Assembly (NCBI RefSeq): GCF_902859915.1
Contig: NZ_CADIKK010000034.1
Location: 1 to 64,000, forward strand
Source of the DNA: Paraburkholderia ultramafica
GTDB taxonomy: Bacteria > Pseudomonadota > Gammaproteobacteria > Burkholderiales > Burkholderiaceae
Direction: 5' to 3'
Length of the DNA: 64,000 nt
Positions 25,630-33,625 of this stretch are shown here, in pieces; the first letter of the stretch is position 1; each line of letters opens with the position of its first letter. The translations under genes and the position numbers were made by a program. Below the pieces are notes generated by a model that did not search any database, had not been told where the DNA came from, and saw only the letters and a list, made by a program, of their open reading frames with translations.

Positions 25630-26040
25630 ATGCCTTCACGTTCTAACAGAAGCGATCCGTGGGTCCAGACAGTCGGCCTGCTGGCTTTGCTGTCAGGCGC
25701 TGCTAACGCGCCCCCACTCCTGTCGGCTGCGGCCCGAGAGGCCGGCCGAGGAGAGCTTCGCACACCGAGTCGATCTAACCCGCGAAAAGCGGCAGCAAGC
25801 GTGATCGACCGGCCTAGTTCGAGCAGTGCGACGATCAGCTGGTGCGATCCCACGTCGTGCCGCTATGTCGAACAGGTATGGCGCGCATCCATCGCGAGAA
25901 TATCCGGTATCTGCGCGCTCAGTGGCGCGCGCATCAACCCAGGCGATGCCATATACAAGCCGGGAAGAGCCCGCTCGACGCCGGCCAATGCTGACGAGAT
26001 GATACTTTCCTCGGTGGTGAACGATGTCGCGCAGAATTAA
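25630..26040 (+). CDS. DUF3331 domain protein, second copy
   Basis: GAGGAGCTGGAAA directly upstream makes the ATG at 25630 the best start; the longer frame from 25504 lacks an RBS. The 136-residue product has SWCDPTSCRYVEQVWRASIA, ICALSGARINPGDAIYKPG and NADEMIL, the same pattern as the protein at 797-1279. Spacing of the Cys residues and the CALSG-GDAI core is identical. Function unknown. Confidence 0.78.
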   Translation: MPSRSNRSDPWVQTVGLLALLSGAANAPPLLSAAAREAGRGELRTPSRSNPRKAAASVIDRPSSSSATISWCDPTSCRYVEQVWRASIARISGICALSGARINPGDAIYKPGRARSTPANADEMILSSVVNDVAQN

Positions 26041-26394
26041 ACGATTGCGAGACTGCCATCGCCTCGATGGACGGAGGTCATGGCCGACTCCAAAGCTGGG
26101 GCGACACCGGTCCTGGTCTGTCGGCGCGCCTAAGGTTGTTGCTGTTGAAGTTCGCTAATTCGGCTAGCGGTCTCATCATATCGCTATCGTTTAACCAAAT
26201 CACGTTGCTGCGGCGCAAACCGCTTGTCGAGTTGGCCAACGAATACCTCGACAAGCACGGCCGCCAGCCAATCGACCGGCGTCTGCCGGAAGAAGCGCAG
26301 ACGCTGGCATAAGCCTCGCCTCCGGCGGACACCATGCACGCCATGGCGCACCGGCGGCAAGAAACCATCGAAGCGTCCCGCGCGAGCGCGAACC
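26041..26394. other. Spacer between DUF3331 and azoreductase genes
   Basis: Two opposed frames (26067-26312 plus and 26078-26368 minus) overlap here and neither is recognised. The plus frame ends in a helical KPLVELANEYLDKHGRQPID stretch that looks more protein-like, but it has no clear RBS. Confidence 0.35.
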
Positions 26395-26991
26395 TTACAC
26401 AGCAGCGATGGCTTCGCGTGCCTCAGCCAATCCTGCGCTGGCTGCTTCCGGGCCCATGGCCAGGCCTTCAGCGTAGACGAAGGTCACGTCGGTCATGCCG
26501 AGGAAGCCGAGAAAGGTTTTCAGAAACGGCGTCTGGCTGTCGGTCGGGGTGTCAAGATACTTGCCGCCGCGCGCCGCGACCACGTACACCTGCTTGCCCT
26601 TCACGAGGCCTTCCGAACCGTTTGCCGTGTACTGGAACGTGCTGCCGGCGCGTGCGATGAAATCAAAATAGGTCTTCAGTTGTGACGACACGCCGAAGTT
26701 GTACAGCGGTGCGCCGATCACGACGATGTCGGCAGCTTGCAGTTCGGCGATCAGCGCGTCGCTGCGTGCGGCGATCGCGGCTTGCTCGGCCGTGCGCTTG
26801 TCGGCCGGCGTGAAGAACGCGCCGAGGATCGAATCGTCGAGGTGCGGCAACGGTTCAGCCTGCAGGTTGCGGGCGACGACTTGCGCGCCCGGATTCGATT
26901 GTTGCAGCTTCGCGGTCAGTTCGTTGACGAGCAGCGTCGAGGTCGCGCCTTGCGAGCGGGCTGCCGAGTTGATTTGCAGTATCGTGGTCAT
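26395..26991 (-). CDS. azoR: FMN-dependent NADH-azoreductase
   Basis: The 198-residue protein has the flavodoxin-like AzoR sequence: MTTILQINSAARSQGATST with the FMN phosphate loop, IVVIGAPLYNFGVSSQLKTY, FIARAGSTFQYT and VVAARGGKY. It reduces azo bonds and quinones with NADH using FMN and works as a cytoplasmic dimer. A GGAGTCA site lies upstream. The divergent region to its right holds no intact regulator. Confidence 0.95.
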   Translation of the reverse strand: MTTILQINSAARSQGATSTLLVNELTAKLQQSNPGAQVVARNLQAEPLPHLDDSILGAFFTPADKRTAEQAAIAARSDALIAELQAADIVVIGAPLYNFGVSSQLKTYFDFIARAGSTFQYTANGSEGLVKGKQVYVVAARGGKYLDTPTDSQTPFLKTFLGFLGMTDVTFVYAEGLAMGPEAASAGLAEAREAIAAV

Positions 26992-27439
26992 GATTGACTC
27001 CAGTTTAGGGCTCGCGCTGTAACGCGAGTGGCGCTATTGTGTTTTCTTACCGGGCCGCGAAAAAGCCATCCTGCAGCGACGCAACGTTGCAGGGGCAGAA
27101 CAATCTGCCGCTGGAATTGCAGGTCGAAACGCAACCCGGCGCACCTCGCCTTGGCGTCAACCCGCCAGCCAGCGCTCGCGGCAGTTGCGCGCCAGCGTGC
27201 GCGTGTCGATTACGCTAAGGATATAGCGCGACAGTGCGCACAGCGGTCGCAGTACCGAGGTTGGCGCGATTTCGAAGAAGCAGTCGCGCATGCTCAGGAA
27301 TGAGCCACGCATCCGCCGCCCCGCCAGCGCAAGACAGAAATACGCGTGACCAAACAATCTGTTTCACCCGTCAGCGTGACAACCGCGCGACGACGGGTCT
27401 GTCAACCAAATCGATTTCCTCGAGCCGCCTCAGTGTGGA
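26992..27439. other. Spacer right of azoR
   Basis: No supported gene. A minus-strand frame (27157-27357) with a readable LRPLCALSRYILSVIDTRTL stretch could be a remnant but is not recognised. The azoR promoter should lie at its left end. Confidence 0.35.
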
Positions 27440-27778
27440 TTAGTGCGGTACGAACGCCCTTCCCGTGACATTCGGCGCTCGGGGGTCCGGATTCATATAC
27501 AGACTCGTGCCATTCGCTCTCATGTTGTTCGCGGGCGCGCCCAATCCGCTGTTCATTCCACCGCCAATCGTCGCCGCGCCTCGCGCGATACCCGTGCCTG
27601 GGCTCGAGCCGACGCCGGGCGCCAAGCCCATACTTGCGCCAGTGTCCGCGCCGTTGATGCCGCCCGGTTGCACACCGCCGATGACATCGGGCGTCGAGCT
27701 AGCGGACTGAGCATGAGTCGCCCCCGATAGCCCGATCATCAATGCCGACACCAGCACACATTTTCCTGCGATATTCAT
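27440..27778 (-). CDS. Small secreted Gly/Ala-rich protein
   Basis: The 112-residue product begins with a clear signal peptide (MNIAGKCVLVSALMIGLSGA, cut after THAQ). The mature part is low-complexity and rich in Gly, Ser, Ala and Pro (GLAPGVGSSPGTGIARGAAT) and ends NPDPRAPNVTGRAFVPH. GGAGTGGACT precedes the ATG. It is probably periplasmic or surface-exposed and unstructured. Function unknown. Confidence 0.65.
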   Translation of the reverse strand: MNIAGKCVLVSALMIGLSGATHAQSASSTPDVIGGVQPGGINGADTGASMGLAPGVGSSPGTGIARGAATIGGGMNSGLGAPANNMRANGTSLYMNPDPRAPNVTGRAFVPH

Positions 27779-28109
27779 AGTCCACTCCGTTGATCCATTG
27801 AGTCCTTCGCCCCAACCGACTCACCGCATAGTAGTGATTTCGGAAGAGTGACGCTTGCAAGTGCGACCGGTCCTTCAGTAAAACGCCCGCAGTGCTGCTT
27901 TGTTCACGTCTGAAACCGCGGCGCATTGCCGCGTTTCCCGTCATTTCGCTTCGCTCCCGCGGGTGTCGCCGATGGAAACCGGCAACTGGGCCGCTTGGTG
28001 TAGCGGCTCGTGCATAATGGACGACTCCAGAACCGGGTGTTAGCAACCGACAGACAAGCGGACCGCGAGGTTAAATGAGGCGCCGTGGAGATGCTGCGCC
28101 GACGTTGTT
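27779..28109. other. Intergenic region
   Basis: No supported gene. It carries the promoter side of the secreted protein and the broken downstream end of the LysR fragment. Confidence 0.35.
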
Positions 28110-28436
28110 CTACAGGATGGAATCGGACGAACGGCCGGCAGCCTCCGTTTCAAGGGCCTCGATGGTTTCGTGCGCCGCTACCAATGCCGAATACACTTCC
28201 TGGCAGCGTTGATACAACAGGTATCCAGCATCTGTCGCCGTCACGCGCCGGGTCGTCCTCTCGAGAAGGCGGACGCGCATTTGACTCTCCAGATTGGATA
28301 TCACGCGGCTCAGCTTCGATTTACTCACACCCGTCTCCTTTGAGGCGGCGGTGAAGCTCTCATGCCTGACGACGCACGCAAAGTACACCAGGTGATTGGG
28401 CTCGATGCCTGATTTGCCAGGGGGCGGGAATGTCAT
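28110..28436 (-). pseudogene. LysR-type regulator, N-terminal fragment
   Basis: The frame from 28436 encodes the LysR winged helix-turn-helix: LVYFACVVRHESFTAASKET, then GVSKSKLSRVISNLESQMRV, RLLERTTRRVTATDAGYLLY. It stops after about 108 residues, where a full LysR protein has about 300, so the effector domain is missing. The fragment lies 87 nt downstream of the ene-reductase on the same strand. A DNA-binding stump could still be made, but loss of function is likelier. Confidence 0.8.
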
Positions 28437-28523
28437 CGTGGTAAATCCTTCTCGAGCGCCGCTCGCCTTTGCCTCATGGGTACCCGGTTGAAACCGGTCG
28501 ACGAACGGGCGAGCGGCCACCGA

Positions 28524-29618
28524 TTACTGGGAGACCACCTCGTCAAGGGTGGGATAGTCGATATATCCCCGCTCCTCGCCCTGATAGAAGGTTGAGGCAT
28601 CAGGTGAATTGAACGGGCCGCCGGACTGGAATCGCTGGACGAGATCCGGATTCGCAAGGAACAGCGTGCCAAATGAAACGAGATCCGCGTCGCCTGCTCG
28701 AATTGCCGCTTCGGCGGTCTCTGCCGTGTATCCGCCGTTGGCGATATAGGTACCACCGAACCGGGTTTTCAGGCTGCGGAAATCGAAGGGTTGGTCGCCG
28801 AGTTGGACAACGTGTAAGTACGCCAGCCCGTACTGACTGAGCATGTCGGCGACGTACCCGAAAGTAGCCGCCGGATCACTGTCACTCATCGAAAAGACAT
28901 TGAAGCGTGGTGACACCCGCACTCCGACCCGCTCGGCACCAAACACGGGAATCACCGCTTCAACAACTTCGCGCAGAAAGCGCGCCCGGTTTTGCGCCGA
29001 TCCGCCATACTCATCGGTCCGCACGTTCGTGCCGCTTTGAAGGAATTGGTCGATCAGGTAACCGTTGGCACCATGAACCTCTACGCCATCGAAGCCGGCA
29101 GCCTTCGCGTTTTCCGCGGCGCGCCGGAAGTCTTCGACAATTTCGCGGATTTCGAGTGTGTTCAGTGCGCGCGGAGTTTCGTAAGGCTTCATCCCCTCCA
29201 TTGTGTAGATTTCGCCGGCCGCCGCGATGGCAGAGGGGGCGACGGGCAGCTCGCCGCCGGGCTGCACGACGCTATGCGACAGGCGGCCAACGTGCCAAAG
29301 CTGCAGAAAGATACGGCCGCCCTCCTGGTGCACAGCGTCGGTCACTGCTCGCCAGCCGGCAACCTGTGCCGGCGTGAAGATACCTGGCGTCCTCGGATAA
29401 CCTTTTCCTTGCGCTGAGATCTGCGATCCTTCCGTGACGATCAAGCCGGCAGTCGCGCGCTGACGGTAGTAGTCAACTACAAGAGACCCAGGTATGTCGC
29501 CGCTGTCGGCACGGCTTCGGGTGAGAGGCGGCATCACGGCTCGATTGGAAAGGGAAAGACTGCCTAGCCGGACCGGCGACAAAAGATGGCTGAGAGAATG
29601 CGTTTGGTTCGATTGCAT
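28524..29618 (-). CDS. nemA: Old yellow enzyme family ene-reductase (NemA-like)
   Basis: The 364-residue protein has the OYE TIM-barrel motifs: LLSPVRLGSLSLSNRAVMPP, LTRSRA, the active-site HGANGYLIDQF stretch (His and Asn pair), RTDEYGGS and ERVGVRVSP. CAGGAGCATTCC precedes the ATG. It is an FMN enzyme that reduces activated alkenes, nitro compounds and electrophiles with NAD(P)H. A GGAC-N6-GTCC palindrome lies 33 nt upstream of the start, which fits repression by the TetR protein at 31723. The symbol marks the family, not proven orthology. Confidence 0.9.
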   Translation of the reverse strand: MQSNQTHSLSHLLSPVRLGSLSLSNRAVMPPLTRSRADSGDIPGSLVVDYYRQRATAGLIVTEGSQISAQGKGYPRTPGIFTPAQVAGWRAVTDAVHQEGGRIFLQLWHVGRLSHSVVQPGGELPVAPSAIAAAGEIYTMEGMKPYETPRALNTLEIREIVEDFRRAAENAKAAGFDGVEVHGANGYLIDQFLQSGTNVRTDEYGGSAQNRARFLREVVEAVIPVFGAERVGVRVSPRFNVFSMSDSDPAATFGYVADMLSQYGLAYLHVVQLGDQPFDFRSLKTRFGGTYIANGGYTAETAEAAIRAGDADLVSFGTLFLANPDLVQRFQSGGPFNSPDASTFYQGEERGYIDYPTLDEVVSQ

Positions 29619-29650
29619 GGAATGCTCCTGTGGTAATCCGACCGCGTTCT

Positions 29651-29664
29651 GGACTTACCGGTCC
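29651..29664. promoter_or_regulatory. Palindrome GGAC-N6-GTCC, site 1 (nemA promoter)
   Basis: The sequence ggacttaccggtcc lies 33 nt upstream of the ene-reductase start, next to an AT-rich TTAGATTATATT stretch that could be its -10 region. It is one of four sites with the same arms in this locus. Confidence 0.6.
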
Positions 29665-29793
29665 AATATAATCTAATGCGACTCGTCGCATGCGGAATCC
29701 GTCCGAGAAACACCGTTGCAGCGATGACTGGAATCCATGTGCGGACGGCGCTTGACGGATTCGAGTGCTGATTGATATCGTTCGCATTAATCT

Positions 29794-29807
29794 GGACCAT
29801 ATGGTCC
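29794..29807. promoter_or_regulatory. Palindrome GGAC-N6-GTCC, site 2
   Basis: The sequence ggaccatatggtcc is a perfect 14-bp palindrome in the divergent nemA/hydrolase spacer, preceded by tct like sites 1 and 3. It overlaps a possible promoter (TTGATA upstream). Confidence 0.65.
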
Positions 29808-29874
29808 GCAATTATCATGACAAGGGTAGTTTCGACAGTACGGCCAACCAGACACGTGCTTGTACACCGAATCT

Positions 29875-29888
29875 GGACGAATTGGTCC
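29875..29888. promoter_or_regulatory. Palindrome GGAC-N6-GTCC, site 3
   Basis: The sequence ggacgaattggtcc has its symmetry extended by tct/aga flanks (TCTGGAC...GTCCAGA). It lies 117 nt upstream of the hydrolase at 30005. With sites 1 and 2 it fills the nemA/hydrolase divergent spacer (29619-30004), in which no gene is seen. Confidence 0.65.
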
Positions 29889-30004
29889 AGAAAATTATCG
29901 CGAGTAATGCTTAAGTCCCAACTTTGGTTCGCAAGGATTGAGGGATAAGCCGTTGCGCGCCCATCCGGGAAGCCATTTCGCCGGATTCAACGAAGGAGTT
30001 GAAA

Positions 30005-30631
30005 ATGAGCTATGACCGTCTTACCGCTGACAACGCAGCGTTGCTGCTGATCGATCATCAGACCGGTCTTTCGAACGGCATTCAGGACCAAAGCGTCCCC
30101 GAGTACATGACGGCGGTCGCGGCACTGGTAAAACTGGGAAAGACGTTTAGTCTGCCGACCATTGCCACGACCAGCGCCGGGGACGGTCCGAACGGCCCGC
30201 TGCTGCCGATCATTTCCAACACTCTGCCGGATGCACCGGTGATCCATCGTCCGGGCGAAATCAACGCTTGGGATAACAGCGAATTCGTCGAGGCGGTCCG
30301 GAAGACAGGCCGCAAGAAGCTGATTGTTGCCGGCGTGTCGACCGAAGTATGTGTTGCATTCGTGGCCCTCTCGGCGATCAGGGCGGGCTATGAGGTTTAC
30401 GCCGTTATTGATGCATCGGGAACCTGGAACAAGCTGGTACAGGAAGTAGCCGTCACTCGCATGGCGCAGGCAGGCGTGGTGCCCATGACGTGGGTTGCTG
30501 TTGGTGCAGAGTTGCAGGGTGACTGGCGCAATCCTCACGGGCAGGAACTTGGCGCCGTCATGGGCGAGCACCTTCCGTTTTACGGCAATCTGATCGGAAG
30601 TTTCCGGGCGACAAAGGCCGGCGCACAGTAG
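30005..30631 (+). CDS. Isochorismatase-family hydrolase, copy B
   Basis: The start at 30005 follows GAAGGAGTTGAAA. The 208-residue enzyme has D17 in LLLIDHQTGL, GPNGPLLPII, INAWDN and the nucleophile C116 in GVSTEVCVAFVALSA. It matches copy A (14601) over its full length, and the 3' flanks are also alike (ACCTCGCAT-type tail). It stands between nemA and the pirin gene under GGAC-N6-GTCC sites, so it is probably part of an electrophile or quinone response. Substrate unknown. Confidence 0.92.
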   Translation: MSYDRLTADNAALLLIDHQTGLSNGIQDQSVPEYMTAVAALVKLGKTFSLPTIATTSAGDGPNGPLLPIISNTLPDAPVIHRPGEINAWDNSEFVEAVRKTGRKKLIVAGVSTEVCVAFVALSAIRAGYEVYAVIDASGTWNKLVQEVAVTRMAQAGVVPMTWVAVGAELQGDWRNPHGQELGAVMGEHLPFYGNLIGSFRATKAGAQ

Positions 30632-30704
30632 TTTCCATCGTCTGTCCGCGGGGGGCCTGGCGCATCTGCGCCGGAACCTCGCATAGAAATAACAGGTACT
30701 CAAA

Positions 30705-31571
30705 ATGGCTATACATGTTTCCAGAGCGGTCGTGAACCAGATGTCCAAGCGAGGTGCCAGTTTCGCGGCAGCGCGGATCGATCTGGCCGCGCTCCATGAC
30801 TTCGTCAACCCGGTGGTAGGGCTTGATCACTTCCGGATGAGCGGCCCCACTTTCGCTCCTCATCCGCACGCTGGTTTCTCTGCCATCTCCTATATGTTCG
30901 ATGATTCCGCGGGCGCGATGCACAATCGAGACTCCCTCGGGAACGACTTCATCGCCGGACCGGGCGATGTCATCTGGACTCAGGCGGGCAGCGGCATGAT
31001 TCATGACGAGCTTCCCGCGCAGAACGGTCGCGAGGTCCACGGGATCCAGCTTTTTGTCAATCAGACTTCTGCTAACAAGCGACTTGATCCTGAAGTCTTT
31101 TGGCTCAAACGGAACGATGTGCCCGTAATTGATGACGGTACCGGCAACCGGATCCGGGTTGTCGTTGGCGAACATGAGGGGAAGCGTTCGCCGTTAGTCC
31201 CCGCCGAACCGTTTCTGCTACTGGATGGCGAGTGGTGTGTGCCAACCGATCTTCCGCTCAACGCCAACTGGAATACGATCGTCTATGTGCTTGAAGGAGA
31301 GCTTCGGCTGGATGCGGACGGCAAGGCAATCCAGTTGCGACCAGGACATACCTTGGGCATCCGCAGCGACGATGCCGGGTCGGTTCGCCTTGAACCATCG
31401 GCACCAACGCATATGCTGGTGTTGGCAGGCCCGGCAATCGACGAACCGATGGTCACGAATGGTCCCTTCATCATGAATTCCGCAGCGCAGATTGAAGAGG
31501 CTGTGGCTCGTTTCAAGGCTGGAAAAATGGGGCGATTGCAGGCGATAGGCACTGGCCAGCGCGAGGATTGA
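30705..31571 (+). CDS. Pirin family protein
   Basis: The 288-residue bicupin has the pirin metal site: PHPHAGFSAISYMFD with the His pair, and GSGMIHDELP with the third His and the Glu, followed by HGIQLFVN. The C-terminal cupin (IVYVLEGELRLDADGKAIQL) completes the fold. Bacterial pirins bind iron; some act as quercetinases, others modulate metabolism. It follows copy B by 73 nt and precedes the TetR gene, so it likely belongs to the same regulon. Confidence 0.92.
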   Translation: MAIHVSRAVVNQMSKRGASFAAARIDLAALHDFVNPVVGLDHFRMSGPTFAPHPHAGFSAISYMFDDSAGAMHNRDSLGNDFIAGPGDVIWTQAGSGMIHDELPAQNGREVHGIQLFVNQTSANKRLDPEVFWLKRNDVPVIDDGTGNRIRVVVGEHEGKRSPLVPAEPFLLLDGEWCVPTDLPLNANWNTIVYVLEGELRLDADGKAIQLRPGHTLGIRSDDAGSVRLEPSAPTHMLVLAGPAIDEPMVTNGPFIMNSAAQIEEAVARFKAGKMGRLQAIGTGQRED

Positions 31572-31677
31572 CGCCCTGAGGGCCCGCTTACGGCGCTGAT
31601 ATCGGATAACCGCTGCCGGCGTTCGTTCCGAAGCAACCTTGAATTCTCCCGGGGAACGTTGCTAAATTGAGGTAAGC

Positions 31678-31691
31678 GGACCGGTCGGTCC
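31678..31691. promoter_or_regulatory. Palindrome GGAC-N6-GTCC, site 4 (tetR promoter)
   Basis: The sequence ggaccggtcggtcc lies 32 nt upstream of the TetR start. It shares arms and spacing with sites 1-3, which supports autoregulation by that TetR protein. Confidence 0.65.
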
Positions 31692-31722
31692 GGAAATGAC
31701 AAACTACTAGCTGGAAACGTGA

Positions 31723-32301
31723 ATGGGAAGGGTACAGGAGTTCGACTCGGGCGAAGCGCTTGATAAGGCGATGGGCGTGTTCTGGCACAAAGGATACGAG
31801 GCAACTTCGCTAAATGACCTGCTGGCAGCCACCGGGCTGAGCAAGAGCAGCCTTTACGCCACGTTCGGTGGAAAGCGGGAGTTATTCCTGACGGCATACG
31901 ATGCCTATCGGGAGGAACGGGCGCGGGAAATGCATGATATCCTGGCGCGCGGAAGCGCACGTGATGCAGTCGAAGCGTTCTTTCGATTGATTATCGGCAA
32001 CGCGGATCGATTGGAGTTCTCGAACGGCTGCATGAGCGTCAATCACGCGGTGGAAATGGCGCCACACGACCCGGATGTTCAGGCCCGGGTTGAGGCAGAT
32101 TTCCAGCTCATAGAAGATGCGCTTGCAAAAACGATCACACGTGGGCAGGCCGATGGTTCGGTCGGTACGAAGGAGAACGCGCGCCGGCTCGCAAGGCTTT
32201 TCACCGTGGCGTTCCCCGGTTTTCAGGTGATGGTGCGAGCCGGCGCGAAGGGCGTTCGCATGAGAGATGCGTTGGCGACGTTGCTTGCCAACCTGGACTA
32301 G
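31723..32301 (+). CDS. TetR/AcrR-family repressor of the ene-reductase locus
   Basis: The 192-residue regulator has the TetR helix-turn-helix (ALDKAMGVFWHKGYEATSLN, then LLAATGLSKSSLYATFGGKR) and a ligand domain containing FSNGCMSVNHAVEM. The Cys near residue 107 could sense electrophiles, as in NemR-type regulators; this is inference. A GGAC-N6-GTCC site lies in its own promoter and three more lie between nemA and the hydrolase, making it the probable repressor of this cluster. Confidence 0.9.
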   Translation: MGRVQEFDSGEALDKAMGVFWHKGYEATSLNDLLAATGLSKSSLYATFGGKRELFLTAYDAYREERAREMHDILARGSARDAVEAFFRLIIGNADRLEFSNGCMSVNHAVEMAPHDPDVQARVEADFQLIEDALAKTITRGQADGSVGTKENARRLARLFTVAFPGFQVMVRAGAKGVRMRDALATLLANLD

Positions 32302-32566
32302 CCATTGATGTCCCCGGGATCATGCCACCTGAAATGGGTTAGCCGATTCAGAATTTGAGGTGACGGCTGTGGGTCGAGCGGGCATCTTCCTTCGGGGCGT
32401 ACGCCGGTTTCGCGACCGCAAACGCACACATGCGTTTCTATCGAGCTCTTATCCGATCCGGCAACGCTTAGCGCTCAATCACCTTTATCGGCTCCTTATG
32501 TCGAAGGGAATCCTGACATGAAGGAGCGTCCGATCCGATTCAGCGAAATGGGTGAGAAAAGCACGT

Positions 32567-32881
32567 CTAAGCCTGGCCTCTGTCGTGCCAGTCGTCAATC
32601 GCGGTCCGGGCTCTATGCTCAAGCGCACTGATCGCCATCAGAGGGTCAATTTTAGCTCTGGGAACGATCAGTTCGACGTCGACCGGAGCACCCTTCTCCT
32701 TATGCCCGTCGGTACGTTCAATCACCGCATGGCAGACCCACTGAACCCCAAGCTCATCTGCCGCAGCATCGGCAGTTACCCGAAAACCACGATGTTCGAA
32801 AGACACAAGACCTCCAGATACACTACAAATTGCAGAGTCCCCGACGGTCGTGCCGAGAACCCTTAAAGCGTCATTCCCCAC
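32567..32881 (-). CDS. Hypothetical protein coupled to DoxX
   Basis: The frame starts at a GTG (32881; TTG at 32884 is also possible) and overlaps the end of the DoxX gene by 11 nt. About 104 residues: ICSVSGGLVSFEHRGFRVTA, then VQWVCHAVIERTDGHKEKGA. The alternating pattern suggests a small beta-rich protein. The overlap implies translational coupling with DoxX. Not recognised. Confidence 0.5.
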   Translation of the reverse strand: MGNDALRVLGTTVGDSAICSVSGGLVSFEHRGFRVTADAAADELGVQWVCHAVIERTDGHKEKGAPVDVELIVPRAKIDPLMAISALEHRARTAIDDWHDRGQA

Positions 32882-33305
32882 CAAAGTCAGGACGCTTGAT
32901 ACCCTCGCCGATACTCAGCCGACCCGGTCCGAACGTGGCAAGATACAAGAGGCCACCGAGTATCGCGAGATTGTCGAGGAAGTGATTCAACTCATCCTGA
33001 AAAGCGGCCGGCGCTGCAGTCCAGGGAGCGTGGATCGTTACCGTCACTGCAATGACCGCAATGAACAAGGCGATCGAGGCCTCCCGAAGTTTATATCCCG
33101 AGATGATTCCGGCTGCGCCGACGAGCCATAGAGCAATCGTCGCAATGAGAAGCGGCGTCGTGAATGGAATTCCCTTTTGCCGCATGAGATCGGCCACGCT
33201 CCCGAATGCACCCATCATGCCAAGTGCACTAGCCAAAAACATTCCGCCGATAAGAATTCTTGCCGCTAACGTGGCGTATTTTTCCATTAATGGCGACTGT
33301 TTCAC
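32871..33305 (-). CDS. DoxX-family inner-membrane protein
   Basis: The 144-residue protein has the four-helix DoxX pattern: LAARILIGGMFLASALGMMG, LLIATIALWLVGAAGIISGY, REASIALFIAVIAVTVTIHA and FLDNLAILGGLLYLATFGPG. The start is a GTG at 33305, or the ATG at 33287 (MEKYATL). It is the more canonical of the two DoxX proteins in the window. It is transcribed toward, and overlaps, the small gene at 32567. Confidence 0.88.
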   Translation of the reverse strand: MKQSPLMEKYATLAARILIGGMFLASALGMMGAFGSVADLMRQKGIPFTTPLLIATIALWLVGAAGIISGYKLREASIALFIAVIAVTVTIHAPWTAAPAAFQDELNHFLDNLAILGGLLYLATFGPGRLSIGEGIKRPDFGGE

Positions 33306-33625
33306 TACGTGATTCCCATTTGAGATGACAAATAAAAGTAGTCCGAATTCATGGTGCGACCGCGTGACTTGTGGCCATTCAATCAGTTGGTCTGCTTAGT
33401 GCGGCGGTCGAGTTACCCAAAAAAAATGGGGCGCGGTGATCGAAGGGTTCGAACTGCCGAGAATTCGGCTCAGGCACGCCCTCTTCCGAGCTGGACATGC
33501 GGTTCTTGAATCACCATGTATGGTCGCATCCGGTCGCATGGGACCATAGGGTATGTGGACGGTCGACTTGAGACGCCCGGATGACGCCCCACGCGACCGG
33601 ACCAGTACCGCTTGTTACGCGAAAC
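33306..33625. other. Intergenic region
   Basis: No gene seen. It is the spacer between the DoxX start and the amidohydrolase stop. It contains an A-run at about 33420 and no strong terminator hairpin. Confidence 0.35.
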
